Positions 1-5,759 are shown, numbered from the stretch's first letter. The stretch is DNA of 7,866 bases from Alphaproteobacteria bacterium (GCA_017642625.1 JAGCOQ010000123.1:1-7866); one strand, 5' to 3'. Notes: generated from the letters alone by a model not told the origin. Numbers and translations: made by a program.

Positions 1-131
1 TCGGTGTTTCCCGGCCAAAAGTGGAAAAACCCATCATTATTCAACAAACAAATGTTGTTGGTAATTCTGATGAAATTGAAATGGCGATAACGCTTTTGAC
101 GGCGGCACGCGATATCTTAACAAATGCATAA
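1..131 (+). CDS. C-terminal end of an unidentified protein (5' partial)
   Basis: An open frame enters from the left edge (first full codon at base 3) and runs 42 codons to a TAA at 129-131. The visible tail is polar, then ends in a short amphipathic helix rich in Ala and Leu (EMAITLLTAARDIL). No domain or motif can be named from so short a piece. A strong hairpin terminator starts at the last base of the stop codon, which supports this being a real gene end and not a chance frame. Confidence 0.6.
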   Translation, partial: GVSRPKVEKPIIIQQTNVVGNSDEIEMAITLLTAARDILTNA

Positions 132-160
132 AAAATACCGGCAAATGCCGGTATTTTTAT
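131..160 (+). terminator. Rho-independent terminator of the upstream gene
   Basis: A perfect inverted repeat has arms 131-143 and 146-158, with core ACCGGCA/TGCCGGT flanked by A5 and T5. Because the flanks are symmetrical it could act on both strands. It sits directly on the stop codon of the upstream gene. The same core stem recurs at 1274-1289 and, in variant form, at 5760-5778. Confidence 0.85.
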
Positions 161-179
161 AGTATGTTAGACCGAATTG

Positions 180-188
180 TGCTATACT
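180..188 (+). promoter_or_regulatory. Extended -10 promoter of the protease gene
   Basis: TATACT at 183-188 is preceded by TG at 180-181, giving the extended -10 form TGnTATACT. No good -35 box is seen 16-18 bases upstream, which is usual for extended -10 promoters. The start site would be near 195, leaving a leader of about 22 nt before the ATG at 217. That leader has no clear Shine-Dalgarno sequence. Confidence 0.5.
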
Positions 189-216
189 ACTAAGTATAAA
201 AAGTCGTTGCTGATAA

Positions 217-1260
217 ATGATAAAAATACCAGTTGTTTTTGCGTTAATGACAATGGTGCCCAGCATGTGTTGGGCATTGTCGGATGCATGCACCAATCCA
301 AAAGAATATACAATCGAACGCCGGTGTTATTTAACAGATGATGCGTGGCAACATGCACCATATAAGCATGTTTTGAAAATGTGGCGCAAAGCCGATGGCA
401 AGGTGTATTGCACCGCAAATATGGCATTTGGGAAAATTGTGACAGCAAAGCATTGTATAAGAGATTATGATATATCGGATTTAAAATTTATTGCATTTGA
501 TGGCCGAGAAATAACAGCTAAATATGTCGGGTATGAAAAAGATTTTGCTTATGGTACATACAATTCTTATATTGATATTGTGTTTTTAACGCCCAGTGAA
601 AAAGATGCGGATTTTGTTAAAAGTAATAGTGCAAATACGGCGGAAAGTATCAATTCTGTGACCAGCGGTTCGTTTGTATCCGTTGGTTGCGGAGGATTAA
701 AAATACTTAGTGATAAAGAGATAGATCTTTTCCAACGTGCATATAGTGAGTTTTTGCAAAACAACAAAGAATATGTAGCACGTAATAGTGATGAAGATTT
801 TGGTAAACCGATTCTTGATGATGGAAAAACAATGAATTTGACTTATCTTTTGGGCAAAGAGTTTTATGAAAAGATAAATCCTTATTTAATAAAATACGGC
901 TTAGGTACCGCAGAAGATATATTTACTAATGATAGTAAAAATATAAAAGCATCTTTATGTGATAGATTTGACCAACCAGATGAAGACAGAGAGTTATATG
1001 GAAATTGTAGTGGTTGGCATGGTGATTCTGGTGGTGGTGTGTATCGTGTTTCAAATGGGGTGAACGGAAATAATATGTTATCGTCCAATTTGTGCAATGG
1101 AACTGTGTGTGGTTTGTTGGGGGTACAAGTCGCTGGATTAAGTTTTATTTCCAAACTGCCCAACAGGCATCTGTCCCCAGTGTCGTCAATGGAACCGATT
1201 ATGAATACCAGATTTGTTTCAAAGAAAGAATCAGCAGAGACAGATTTTGGTGCTGAATAA
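217..1260 (+). CDS. Secreted trypsin-like (S1 family) serine protease
   Basis: This 347-residue protein should be an exported endopeptidase of the chymotrypsin fold. Residues 1-20 form a Sec signal peptide ending in CWA. The triad is readable: His79 in VTAKHC (the TAAHC motif), Asp120 in YIDIVFL (equivalent of the DIALL strand) and Ser271 in GDSGGG. Cys65 and Cys80 match the conserved disulfide bracing the histidine loop. GVQVAG at 302-307 resembles the strand after the serine. His-Asp spacing (41) is near chymotrypsin's 45, but Asp-Ser spacing (151) is far above 93, so there is a large insertion, probably 160-260, that could modify specificity or act as a lid. No inhibitor or partner lies beside it; the gene has its own promoter and is convergent with the next. 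Substrate is unknown. Family call is firm; activity is inferred from the intact triad. Confidence 0.85.
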   Translation: MIKIPVVFALMTMVPSMCWALSDACTNPKEYTIERRCYLTDDAWQHAPYKHVLKMWRKADGKVYCTANMAFGKIVTAKHCIRDYDISDLKFIAFDGREITAKYVGYEKDFAYGTYNSYIDIVFLTPSEKDADFVKSNSANTAESINSVTSGSFVSVGCGGLKILSDKEIDLFQRAYSEFLQNNKEYVARNSDEDFGKPILDDGKTMNLTYLLGKEFYEKINPYLIKYGLGTAEDIFTNDSKNIKASLCDRFDQPDEDRELYGNCSGWHGDSGGGVYRVSNGVNGNNMLSSNLCNGTVCGLLGVQVAGLSFISKLPNRHLSPVSSMEPIMNTRFVSKKESAETDFGAE

Positions 1261-1265
1261 AAATC

Positions 1266-1297
1266 AAAAAAACACCGGCATTTGCCGGTATTTTTTG
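1266..1297. terminator. Bidirectional terminator between convergent genes
   Basis: Stem ACCGGCA (1274-1280), loop TT, stem TGCCGGT (1283-1289). An A-run lies on the left (1266-1272) and T6 on the right (1291-1296), so each strand has a hairpin followed by a U-tract. It fills the 37-bp gap between the stop codons of the protease gene and the gene at 1298-2368. Confidence 0.85.
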
Positions 1298-2368
1298 TTA
1301 TTTTGTCTTTGCTGGGTTAAATAAACTGAAAATATCTTTCTTTATCCCCAGTTCCAGCACCGGTGATACATCATCATATTTCGCCGTTCCTTTTAACAGC
1401 GGATCATTATATGTGAAGCCGAACGAACCATATATTCCACTTGCGATATGACGCCCCCCAAGGTGCCAACCAGCAATACCACCATTTTGCCAATATCCGT
1501 TGACCAACAATAATGCTTGGTCGTCGATAATCTTATAAGTATATGCCGCGTGCGCACCGAACTTTTCAGTGTTCACGCCGATAAACTCTAGTAATAAAGC
1601 AGAGTTAGCCCCAGAGTTGTAAATCATTTGTAAATCGCCGATGGATTTTGTTGGACCAACCATCCACAGTGTGCCAAACTTTACCTTGTTCAATAACAAT
1701 TCGCCAACAAGGATGATGTCGCCATTTGGTGCGAATTGTAAACGGTGTTCGTGTGATGCGTATCCCGCCCCCAGCGAAAAATGTTTTCCCCGCACACCAC
1801 CGATGGCTGCCATTGGCAAATAGTGTCCTGATTGCATGTAAACGGCATTTTGAAAGAAATAACTGACCGGCATATTTGCTGAAAATTCACCGGCGTAATT
1901 TAATGCAGAAAAGTTGCCCAGTTTAGCAAATACTTCGCCACTACCAATTTTCATTTCTGTGTGTGTATAAATGTCGTGAATTGTCGGGGTTAATTTATCA
2001 CTTGCATAATTTTGAAACATTTGTGTTGTTGTAAACCCGACGACCAGTTTGTCATCAATTGTCATCGTTGGTTGTATGACAAACAGCGGTGCCCATACCA
2101 AGCGAAAGTTTTCCGGTGTCGCATATGTAAATGCCATTGCTTCGGCATACAATGATTGACGAACATTTGATATTTTTACATTTGATTGCATAGGTGCGAC
2201 CGCATCAAGTGCAACAGTGCCGGTATCTTCGCGTTTTGTTGTGTCCGCGACATTTTCCTTTACGACGCGTTTTGGTTCAGATTGAATCTGTTTTGCTTGT
2301 GTTGATTTCCCTGCACCCAACAATAATAATGCAGATGCGATTAATGCTTTTTTGTTCACTTTTACCAT
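1298..2368 (-). CDS. Exported protein, probable outer-membrane beta-barrel
   Basis: A 356-residue protein I do not recognise as a named family. Residues 1-25 are a clear signal peptide (lysines, a leucine run, then STQA). About 40 polar, charged residues follow (26-65), like a linker. From about 70 to the end the sequence shows alternating polar/hydrophobic stretches, many Gly, Tyr, Phe and Trp, and turns such as NSGAN and NGGIAG, a texture typical of porin-like barrels. There is no cysteine in the protein, common for outer-membrane proteins and in contrast to its cysteine-bearing neighbours. It lacks the usual terminal aromatic residue (it ends NPAKTK), although the last strand-like segment contains DIFSLF. 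Start: ATG at 2368 with a modest GAGAAG upstream and a well-placed promoter. A periplasmic beta-rich protein is the alternative. Confidence 0.6.
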   Translation of the reverse strand: MVKVNKKALIASALLLLGAGKSTQAKQIQSEPKRVVKENVADTTKREDTGTVALDAVAPMQSNVKISNVRQSLYAEAMAFTYATPENFRLVWAPLFVIQPTMTIDDKLVVGFTTTQMFQNYASDKLTPTIHDIYTHTEMKIGSGEVFAKLGNFSALNYAGEFSANMPVSYFFQNAVYMQSGHYLPMAAIGGVRGKHFSLGAGYASHEHRLQFAPNGDIILVGELLLNKVKFGTLWMVGPTKSIGDLQMIYNSGANSALLLEFIGVNTEKFGAHAAYTYKIIDDQALLLVNGYWQNGGIAGWHLGGRHIASGIYGSFGFTYNDPLLKGTAKYDDVSPVLELGIKKDIFSLFNPAKTK

Positions 2369-2393
2369 CTTACTTCTCGTGTTTTGTGTTCAT

Positions 2394-2421
2394 AAATTAC
2401 CACAAAACCCAAAAATGTCAA
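2394..2421 (-). promoter_or_regulatory. Sigma70-type promoter of the 1298-2368 gene
   Basis: On the minus strand a perfect TTGACA (complement of 2416-2421) is followed after 16 bases by TAATTT (complement of 2394-2399). The expected start site is near 2387, about 19 nt before the ATG at 2368, which supports that start codon. Confidence 0.6.
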
Positions 2422-2448
2422 GCTGTCGAAAAAAAGAGGCGTGGCAAC

Positions 2449-2479
2449 TAGAAAAAATAAATCACACCCCAAGGGTGTG
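2449..2479 (-). terminator. Terminator downstream of tRNA-Glu
   Basis: On the minus strand CACACCC and GGGTGTG (2473-2479 and 2463-2469) form a 7-bp stem with a 3-base loop, followed by ATTTATTTTTT. It lies 12 bases beyond the encoded CCA of tRNA-Glu and marks the end of that transcript. Confidence 0.85.
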
Positions 2480-2491
2480 CTTAATTTTTTT

Positions 2492-2566
2492 TGGCAGTCC
2501 CAATGGGAATCGAACCCATGTTACCGGAATGAGAATCCGATGTCCTGACCTCTAGACGATGGGACC
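2492..2566 (-). tRNA. tRNA-Glu (CTC anticodon)
   Basis: The minus strand folds into a complete cloverleaf of 75 nt including encoded CCA (2492-2494). The 7-bp acceptor stem is GGTCCCA with TGGGACT (G-U at the first pair), and the discriminator base is G73. The anticodon stem TCGGA/TCCGG encloses loop TTCTCAT with anticodon CTC at complement 2531-2533, reading GAG. The T-loop is TTCGATT. The gene is expressed from the promoter at 2763-2791, almost 200 bases upstream, through a leader made of palindromic-element units. Each unit begins with a copy of the first 11 nt of this tRNA. Confidence 0.96.
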
Positions 2567-2750
2567 GTCTATCGTCCCATCGTCGTTGTCATTCCTGGCG
2601 CACGTAGTGCGGGAAAGGAACGATGGGACCGTCTATCGTCCCATCGTCGTTGTCATTCCTGGCGCACGTAGTGCGGGAAAGGAACGATGGGACCGTCTAT
2701 TGTGGTCCCATCGTCGTTGTCATTCCTGCGCAGGCAGGAACGATGGGACC
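2567..2750 (-). repeat. Three tandem palindromic-element units in the tRNA-Glu leader, each starting with the tRNA 5' 11 nt
   Basis: The 11-mer ACGATGGGACC (complement of the first 11 nt of tRNA-Glu) occurs at 2556-2566 (in the tRNA), 2620-2630, 2684-2694 and 2740-2750, giving periods of 64, 64 and 56 bases. The two tRNA-proximal units are identical. The distal unit carries a shorter hairpin variant (TTCCTGC/GCAGGAA). In minus-strand orientation each unit runs: tRNA 11-mer, element core from TCC to GGAATGACAACG, an inverted copy of the tRNA 11-mer (complete in the distal unit, 10 bases in the others), then a short tail ending ATAGAC. The core is shared with the element upstream of tRNA-Gln. 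It is not CRISPR, because nothing in it behaves as a variable spacer. Confidence 0.9.
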
Positions 2751-2762
2751 AGTGCGCCGTTC

Positions 2763-2791
2763 ATTCTACACGCTATATTTTGCTTTTTCAA
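2763..2791 (-). promoter_or_regulatory. Promoter for tRNA-Glu and its leader array
   Basis: On the minus strand TTGAAA (complement of 2786-2791), a 17-base spacer and TAGAAT (complement of 2763-2768) form a strong sigma70-type promoter. Exactly 12 bases separate the -10 box from the distal copy of the tRNA-Glu 5' 11-mer. This is the same spacing as at the tRNA-Gln locus, so the distal copy appears to mark where the original tRNA began. Confidence 0.75.
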
Positions 2792-2862
2792 TAAAATTAA
2801 AACCTTGCGATTCGGACAATAAATATGCTACAAACAAATCAGTGGACACAAAGGAGTCAAAT

Positions 2863-3420
2863 ATGAAAAAAATATTAACAATATTGGTAATCGTCGTTGC
2901 CGTTTTTGCGGTTATATACGCATTTTCGGGCAAATCGGGCGCCAATAACAAAGTGTTGGTCGCGTATTTTAGCGCAACTGGCAACACCGCCACAGTGGCA
3001 GATAAATTGGCAAACTCAATCGGTGCAGATTTGTTCGCAATTGAACCGGCCCAAGTGTATAGCGCAGAAGACCTGGATTGGAAAAACGAAAAGAGTCGTG
3101 CATCGGTCGAAATGGCTGATCGTGGATCGCGTCCAGAAATCGCATCACAGGTTGAAAATATGGAAAAATATGATGTTATTTTCTTGGGCTTTCCAATTTG
3201 GTGGGGTCGTGAACCGTCAATCATTGATACTTTCGTAGATAGTTATGATTGGAACGGCAAAACGATTATCCCATTTGCAACATCCGGCAGCACACCTGAT
3301 ACAGCCGAAGCCGAAGAAAACTTCCGTATGTTGACACCGGCAAAAGTTATAACAGGTAAACGTTTCCCAGTTGATGTAGCCGAAGAAGAACTGAAAACAT
3401 GGGCAAATGGTTTGTTGTAA
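2863..3420 (+). CDS. Membrane-anchored flavodoxin (flavodoxin_4-like)
   Basis: An FMN-binding electron carrier of 185 residues. Residues 4-21 are one hydrophobic segment after MKK, either a signal anchor or an uncleaved signal, so the flavin domain is probably tethered at the inner membrane facing the periplasm. The domain starts with VLVAYFSATGNT (31-42), the phosphate-binding loop of flavodoxins. FLGFPIWWGREPSIIDTF (107-124) and PFATSGST (137-144) are the typical flavin-contacting loops of the flavodoxin_4 type. Start: ATG at 2863 with AAGGAG at 2851-2856 and 6-base spacing; the frame stays open upstream through the repeat array, but that stretch is not coding. It is a single gene with its own terminator. 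The electron donor and acceptor are not evident from the neighbours. Confidence 0.88.
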   Translation: MKKILTILVIVVAVFAVIYAFSGKSGANNKVLVAYFSATGNTATVADKLANSIGADLFAIEPAQVYSAEDLDWKNEKSRASVEMADRGSRPEIASQVENMEKYDVIFLGFPIWWGREPSIIDTFVDSYDWNGKTIIPFATSGSTPDTAEAEENFRMLTPAKVITGKRFPVDVAEEELKTWANGLL

Positions 3421-3440
3421 TTTTTCGTTATGTATGAATG

Positions 3441-3464
3441 ACCGCCCAATCGGGCGGTTTTTTT
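3441..3464 (+). terminator. Terminator of the flavodoxin gene
   Basis: Stem ACCGCCC (3441-3447), loop AATC, stem GGGCGGT (3452-3458), then an uninterrupted T-run to 3464. It lies 20 bases past the stop codon. Confidence 0.92.
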
Positions 3465-3468
3465 GAAA

Positions 3469-3497
3469 TTGTTTTAGTTCGTATTTAGTGATACAAT
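3469..3497 (+). promoter_or_regulatory. Promoter of the two-gene exported-protein operon
   Basis: TTGTTT (3469-3474), a 17-base spacer and TACAAT (3492-3497), with TG at 3489-3490 making an extended -10. The start site would be near 3504, leaving only about 15 nt before the ATG at 3519. No Shine-Dalgarno sequence is visible in that leader. Confidence 0.6.
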
Positions 3498-3518
3498 TAT
3501 ATTCTAAATAGACGACGC

Positions 3519-4457
3519 ATGAAAAAGACGGTTCTGGCCTTTTTATTGGCTGTGATTTGCTTTAACGCCATGGCGGATGATTTTGCTATGGATGCCGCGT
3601 TGCGTGCCACATATGAAAATTGCGTTGGGATTGATGAATCACTGCATGATATGAAGGTTTTGGCGGGAATAAACACTGCGGTATCTGGTGTTGGAACTGG
3701 GTTGGGAATTGGCGCAACCGCGGTCGGTATCGCCAAGAAAAATGTAGATGCAGAGATAGAACAAAAGTTTAAAACACTGGAGGCATTGTGTTATAGCGCG
3801 TCCGGCGAAACAGAAGTTGCCACAGAAGAAGAGTTCCTTGAAGCCTATGGTGATGCGTTGCGTGCCAAGACCGCGGTTAATAATGATGATATCAAGAAAT
3901 CTGATGCAGCCGAAGAAATTCGTGAATTAACCGAAAAAAGTAAAAAACTGGGCAACTGGCGAACTGGCTTGTTGGCGGGCAATACGGCGACCAATGTGGC
4001 GGGTGCGGTTATATCTGGAACAAACAAGGTGAAGCAACCACTGCGTGAACAAATTCAAAATTGTATATCGTCGGTAAGAAATCTAAGCACCGCCATAATG
4101 CAGGCAAAAATTAACGGCGAAGATGTATCCGAAGCGGTGCAAATTGAATCTGCGTGTAAAGAGTTTGAATATGTAGATGTGGCAAAGATAAACGATATGG
4201 CGACCGGCGGTATGGTTTCGTCTATTGTTGGCAGTGGAACCGGTGTCGCCGGCACAATAGCCAGTGTGCTGGCTAATTCAGACAAGGTTCGCGCAGAAGA
4301 TAATAACAAAGAAAAGAATCTGAATACGGCGGCAAATGTTTTGGCGGCAGGCAGCACCGTTGCAAGTGCCACCGCCACTGTATTCAACGCCAGTCAGATT
4401 AAAGCCATAAAAGATGTGGCAAGGGTCGCGGAAAACTGCACGGAGGTGTTAAAGTGA
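3519..4457 (+). CDS. Exported Ala/Gly-rich helical protein of unknown function
   Basis: A 312-residue protein with no family I can name. Residues 1-19 are a signal peptide with an NAMA cleavage site. The mature part alternates charged helical stretches with four low-complexity Ala/Gly/Thr/Val segments, at about 48-72, 149-168, 229-251 and 269-290. Segments such as VSGVGTGLGIGATAVG and VGSGTGVAGTIASVLA have glycine-zipper-like spacing, suggesting tightly packed or membrane-inserting helical hairpins. NTA recurs at the head of three segments. Five mature cysteines (35, 91, 182, 213, 307), three in the context E/Q-N-C, suggest an internal duplication with disulfides. It is the first gene of an operon; its stop overlaps the next start. 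A membrane-active or self-assembling envelope protein is possible, but that is inference. Confidence 0.7.
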   Translation: MKKTVLAFLLAVICFNAMADDFAMDAALRATYENCVGIDESLHDMKVLAGINTAVSGVGTGLGIGATAVGIAKKNVDAEIEQKFKTLEALCYSASGETEVATEEEFLEAYGDALRAKTAVNNDDIKKSDAAEEIRELTEKSKKLGNWRTGLLAGNTATNVAGAVISGTNKVKQPLREQIQNCISSVRNLSTAIMQAKINGEDVSEAVQIESACKEFEYVDVAKINDMATGGMVSSIVGSGTGVAGTIASVLANSDKVRAEDNNKEKNLNTAANVLAAGSTVASATATVFNASQIKAIKDVARVAENCTEVLK

Positions 4458-5350
4458 GAAAACTCTGTGCATTTTTGTCGGCAATGTTTATCTGTTTGCC
4501 TGTATTAGCAGACAGGCAGATAACTGTTCCGCCACTACCGAACCTTCAACCTAAAGAAAAATTGATATATATTGATCCAGAGGTCACAAAATTCGTTATC
4601 AAAAAGTATATTTCGAACATGTCCAAGGCATATTTGCCGGAATATACGACCGATAAAAAAGATTCCGAAATACTGGCTGAGTTTTTGGATTCCTATAACC
4701 AAATGTTGACCCAAACCGAGGGGTTGGTGTCCAGTACCCTTTTGAATGAAGCGTGCACAAAGGCGTTTTCGTATTTAAAAAGGACGGTTTTTAACTCCAG
4801 TATAGATTTTTCAAAGGACGTATTTGTATACAATAAGTGTCTTGCTTTTGGCAGGGAATTGGTGACCACGCACACAGAACAACGTTCCGATTGTAAATAT
4901 GAAATAAGCAAGGTTAATGGTTCACAATCGCGTATAAGGTATGTAAATAAAGAAGACGGTCATGGATTTGTGCGCAAAAATGGCACAATCGCATGGCGTT
5001 TCTTTAACCCGGGTGCGTTAAGGGACAGCCCGTATAAGTGTACCAGATTGAGTACAAGCCCAAACGGGCCTTTTGCGGCATTTGATAGCGAGTTGCGTGG
5101 TCGTATGAGCCTGCGTTATCTGTTGGAGACATCTCCGAAATATGAAGATAAGACAGTAAGCCAGATTATACCAATATACGCGCCATCCAAGGAAAATGAT
5201 CCCGCCCGATATGTGCGAAATCTTAGGGCGCTGGGGGTCAATGTTAACAAAGTTGTATCTGAACTTACCGAAGCCGAATGGGATAATTTGCTGGATTCAA
5301 TCGCGCAAATAGAGGGTTGGAACAATGCCGGTACTGTTGAATATTTTTAA
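4454..5350 (+). CDS. Exported protein with a phage-virion (P5-like), putative muramidase C-terminal domain
   Basis: 298 residues, starting at GTG 4454. The start is fixed by GGAGGT (4442-4447) and a 4-base overlap with the preceding stop (GTGA), which implies translational coupling. Residues 1-19 are a signal peptide. Residues 20-170 are helical with no recognised fold. Residues 176-298 resemble a domain known from phage structural/lytic proteins: FFNPGALR (183-190, like NNPGNLR), FAAFDSELRGRMSLRYLLE (207-225), IYAPSKENDPARYV (241-254) and IAQIEGW (283-289). In phages this domain is linked to virion structure and is often annotated as transglycosylase-like, so peptidoglycan contact or cleavage is plausible; I recall the pattern and have not searched it. 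Cys101, 129, 147 and 196 may form disulfides. No terminator follows, so transcription may continue towards tRNA-Gln. Confidence 0.7.
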   Translation: MRKLCAFLSAMFICLPVLADRQITVPPLPNLQPKEKLIYIDPEVTKFVIKKYISNMSKAYLPEYTTDKKDSEILAEFLDSYNQMLTQTEGLVSSTLLNEACTKAFSYLKRTVFNSSIDFSKDVFVYNKCLAFGRELVTTHTEQRSDCKYEISKVNGSQSRIRYVNKEDGHGFVRKNGTIAWRFFNPGALRDSPYKCTRLSTSPNGPFAAFDSELRGRMSLRYLLETSPKYEDKTVSQIIPIYAPSKENDPARYVRNLRALGVNVNKVVSELTEAEWDNLLDSIAQIEGWNNAGTVEYF

Positions 5351-5383
5351 GCCTGAACATAGCCATTGAATAATAAAAAACAG

Positions 5384-5411
5384 TTGCAAAAGCCAGAAAC
5401 AAGGTTATAAT
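5384..5411 (+). promoter_or_regulatory. Promoter of tRNA-Gln
   Basis: TTGCAA (5384-5389), a 16-base spacer and a perfect TATAAT (5406-5411). Twelve bases later begins an 11-nt copy of the tRNA-Gln 5' end (5424), the same -10 to tRNA-copy spacing as at tRNA-Glu. The complete tRNA starts 85 bases further on. Confidence 0.8.
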
Positions 5412-5423
5412 TCGCTATGCTTT

Positions 5424-5508
5424 TGGGGTGTCGTTCCTTTCCCGCACTGGCGTGCGCCAGGAATGACAAAAGACTTTATCCGTATGATATTGTCTGTTCC
5501 AAGTTTGC
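5424..5508 (+). mobile_element. Palindromic element inserted in the tRNA-Gln leader with an 11-bp duplication
   Basis: 5424-5434 (TGGGGTGTCGT) is identical to the first 11 nt of tRNA-Gln at 5509-5519. The match stops at both ends (T versus C before, T versus C after). The 74 bases between the copies begin TCCTTTCCCGCAC and contain GTGCGCCAGGAATGACAA, matching the cores at the tRNA-Glu locus apart from the loop. Bases 5429-5437 and 5460-5468 pair as TGTCGTTCC with GGAATGACA (one G-U), with an inner GCAC/GTGC stem. The remaining bases, about 5470-5508, have no counterpart in the Glu units. Consistent with a MITE- or REP-like non-coding element; no transposase is present in the window. Confidence 0.75.
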
Positions 5509-5582
5509 TGGGGTGTCGTCTAATGGTAGGACAAGAGATTTTGGTTCTCTTTATCATGGTTCGAATCCGTGCGCCCCAACCA
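5509..5582 (+). tRNA. tRNA-Gln (TTG anticodon)
   Basis: A complete cloverleaf of 74 nt including encoded CCA (5580-5582). The acceptor stem is TGGGGTG with CGCCCCA (one G-U) and the discriminator is A73. Anticodon stem AGAGA/TCTCT encloses loop TTTTGGT with anticodon TTG at 5541-5543, reading CAA. The T-arm is CATGG, TTCGAAT, CCGTG. The weak U1-A72 pair at the acceptor end is typical of tRNA-Gln. It is flanked upstream by a copy of its first 11 nt and downstream by a copy of its last 14 nt plus 6 flanking bases. Confidence 0.96.
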
Positions 5583-5589
5583 AAAATTT

Positions 5590-5617
5590 AAACGCCCACA
5601 GGGGCGTTTTAATTTTT
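5590..5617 (+). terminator. Terminator directly after tRNA-Gln
   Basis: Stem AAACGCCC (5590-5597), loop ACAG, stem GGGCGTTT (5602-5609), followed by TAATTTTT. It begins 7 bases after the CCA. It lies inside the segment bounded by the two copies of the tRNA 3' end. Confidence 0.85.
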
Positions 5618-5752
5618 GCTTTTGGGGCCATGGTTCGTAATCTGCAACGAAGTTGCCGGTTCGAAACCAAGTAGATTTCACAAATGTAATGCAGTGAAAT
5701 CGTTACGGGTTGCCCGCAGGCATAGCCGAGGGAATTGAGTGCGCCCCAACCA
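5618..5752 (+). other. Non-coding segment with tRNA-like fragments after tRNA-Gln
   Basis: No gene is visible. CATGGTTCG at 5629-5637 repeats tRNA-Gln 5555-5563 (T-arm), and TGCCGGTTCGAAACC at 5654-5668 again looks like a T-arm. Small hairpins are CAAC/GTTG (5645-5655), GATTTCAC/GTGAAATC (5674-5701, 8 bp) and TGCC/GGCA near 5711-5722. TGGGGC at 5623-5628 could pair with GCCCCA at 5743-5748, like an acceptor stem. It ends in a terminator, so it may be transcribed. Either decayed tRNA sequence or an unrecognised small RNA. Confidence 0.4.
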
Positions 5753-5759
5753 AAAATTC

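Larger units (their letters stand above)
5569..5758 (+). repeat. 20-bp direct repeat of the tRNA-Gln 3' end flanking a 150-bp segment
   Basis: Bases 5569-5588 and 5739-5758 are identical over 20 nt: the end of the T-stem, the acceptor 3' strand, the CCA and six flanking bases (starting GTGCGCCCCAACCA). Each copy is followed by a terminator hairpin, but the two stems differ in sequence. The segment between (5589-5738) holds the first terminator and non-coding sequence. Such a repeat of a tRNA 3' end is the classic footprint of an attL/attR pair left by a tyrosine integrase; a partial tandem tRNA duplication is the alternative. No integrase gene is in the window. Confidence 0.7.

Noticed and set aside
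2556..2750. CRISPR array
   Set aside because: The units are continuous 56-64-base repeats with no distinct spacers, they match a tRNA 5' end, and no cas gene is present.
2801..2834. Promoter for the flavodoxin gene (TTGCGA with TACAAA)
   Set aside because: The spacing is 18 but both boxes are weak and no alternative is better; not strong enough to list as a feature.
2623..2862. Upstream extension of the flavodoxin coding region
   Set aside because: The frame is open only because it crosses the repeat array. The ATG at 2863 has a strong ribosome site and starts a proper signal anchor.
2766..3224. 152-codon minus-strand frame opposite the flavodoxin gene
   Set aside because: It lies antisense to a clear FMN domain and covers the flavodoxin start region; no independent support.
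5417..5674. 85-codon plus-strand reading frame
   Set aside because: It runs through the palindromic element and the whole tRNA-Gln and has no ribosome site or domain.
5618..5752. tmRNA or intron-containing tRNA
   Set aside because: There is no tag reading frame, no group I intron core can be recognised, and the sequence before the acceptor 3' strand does not form a T-arm.
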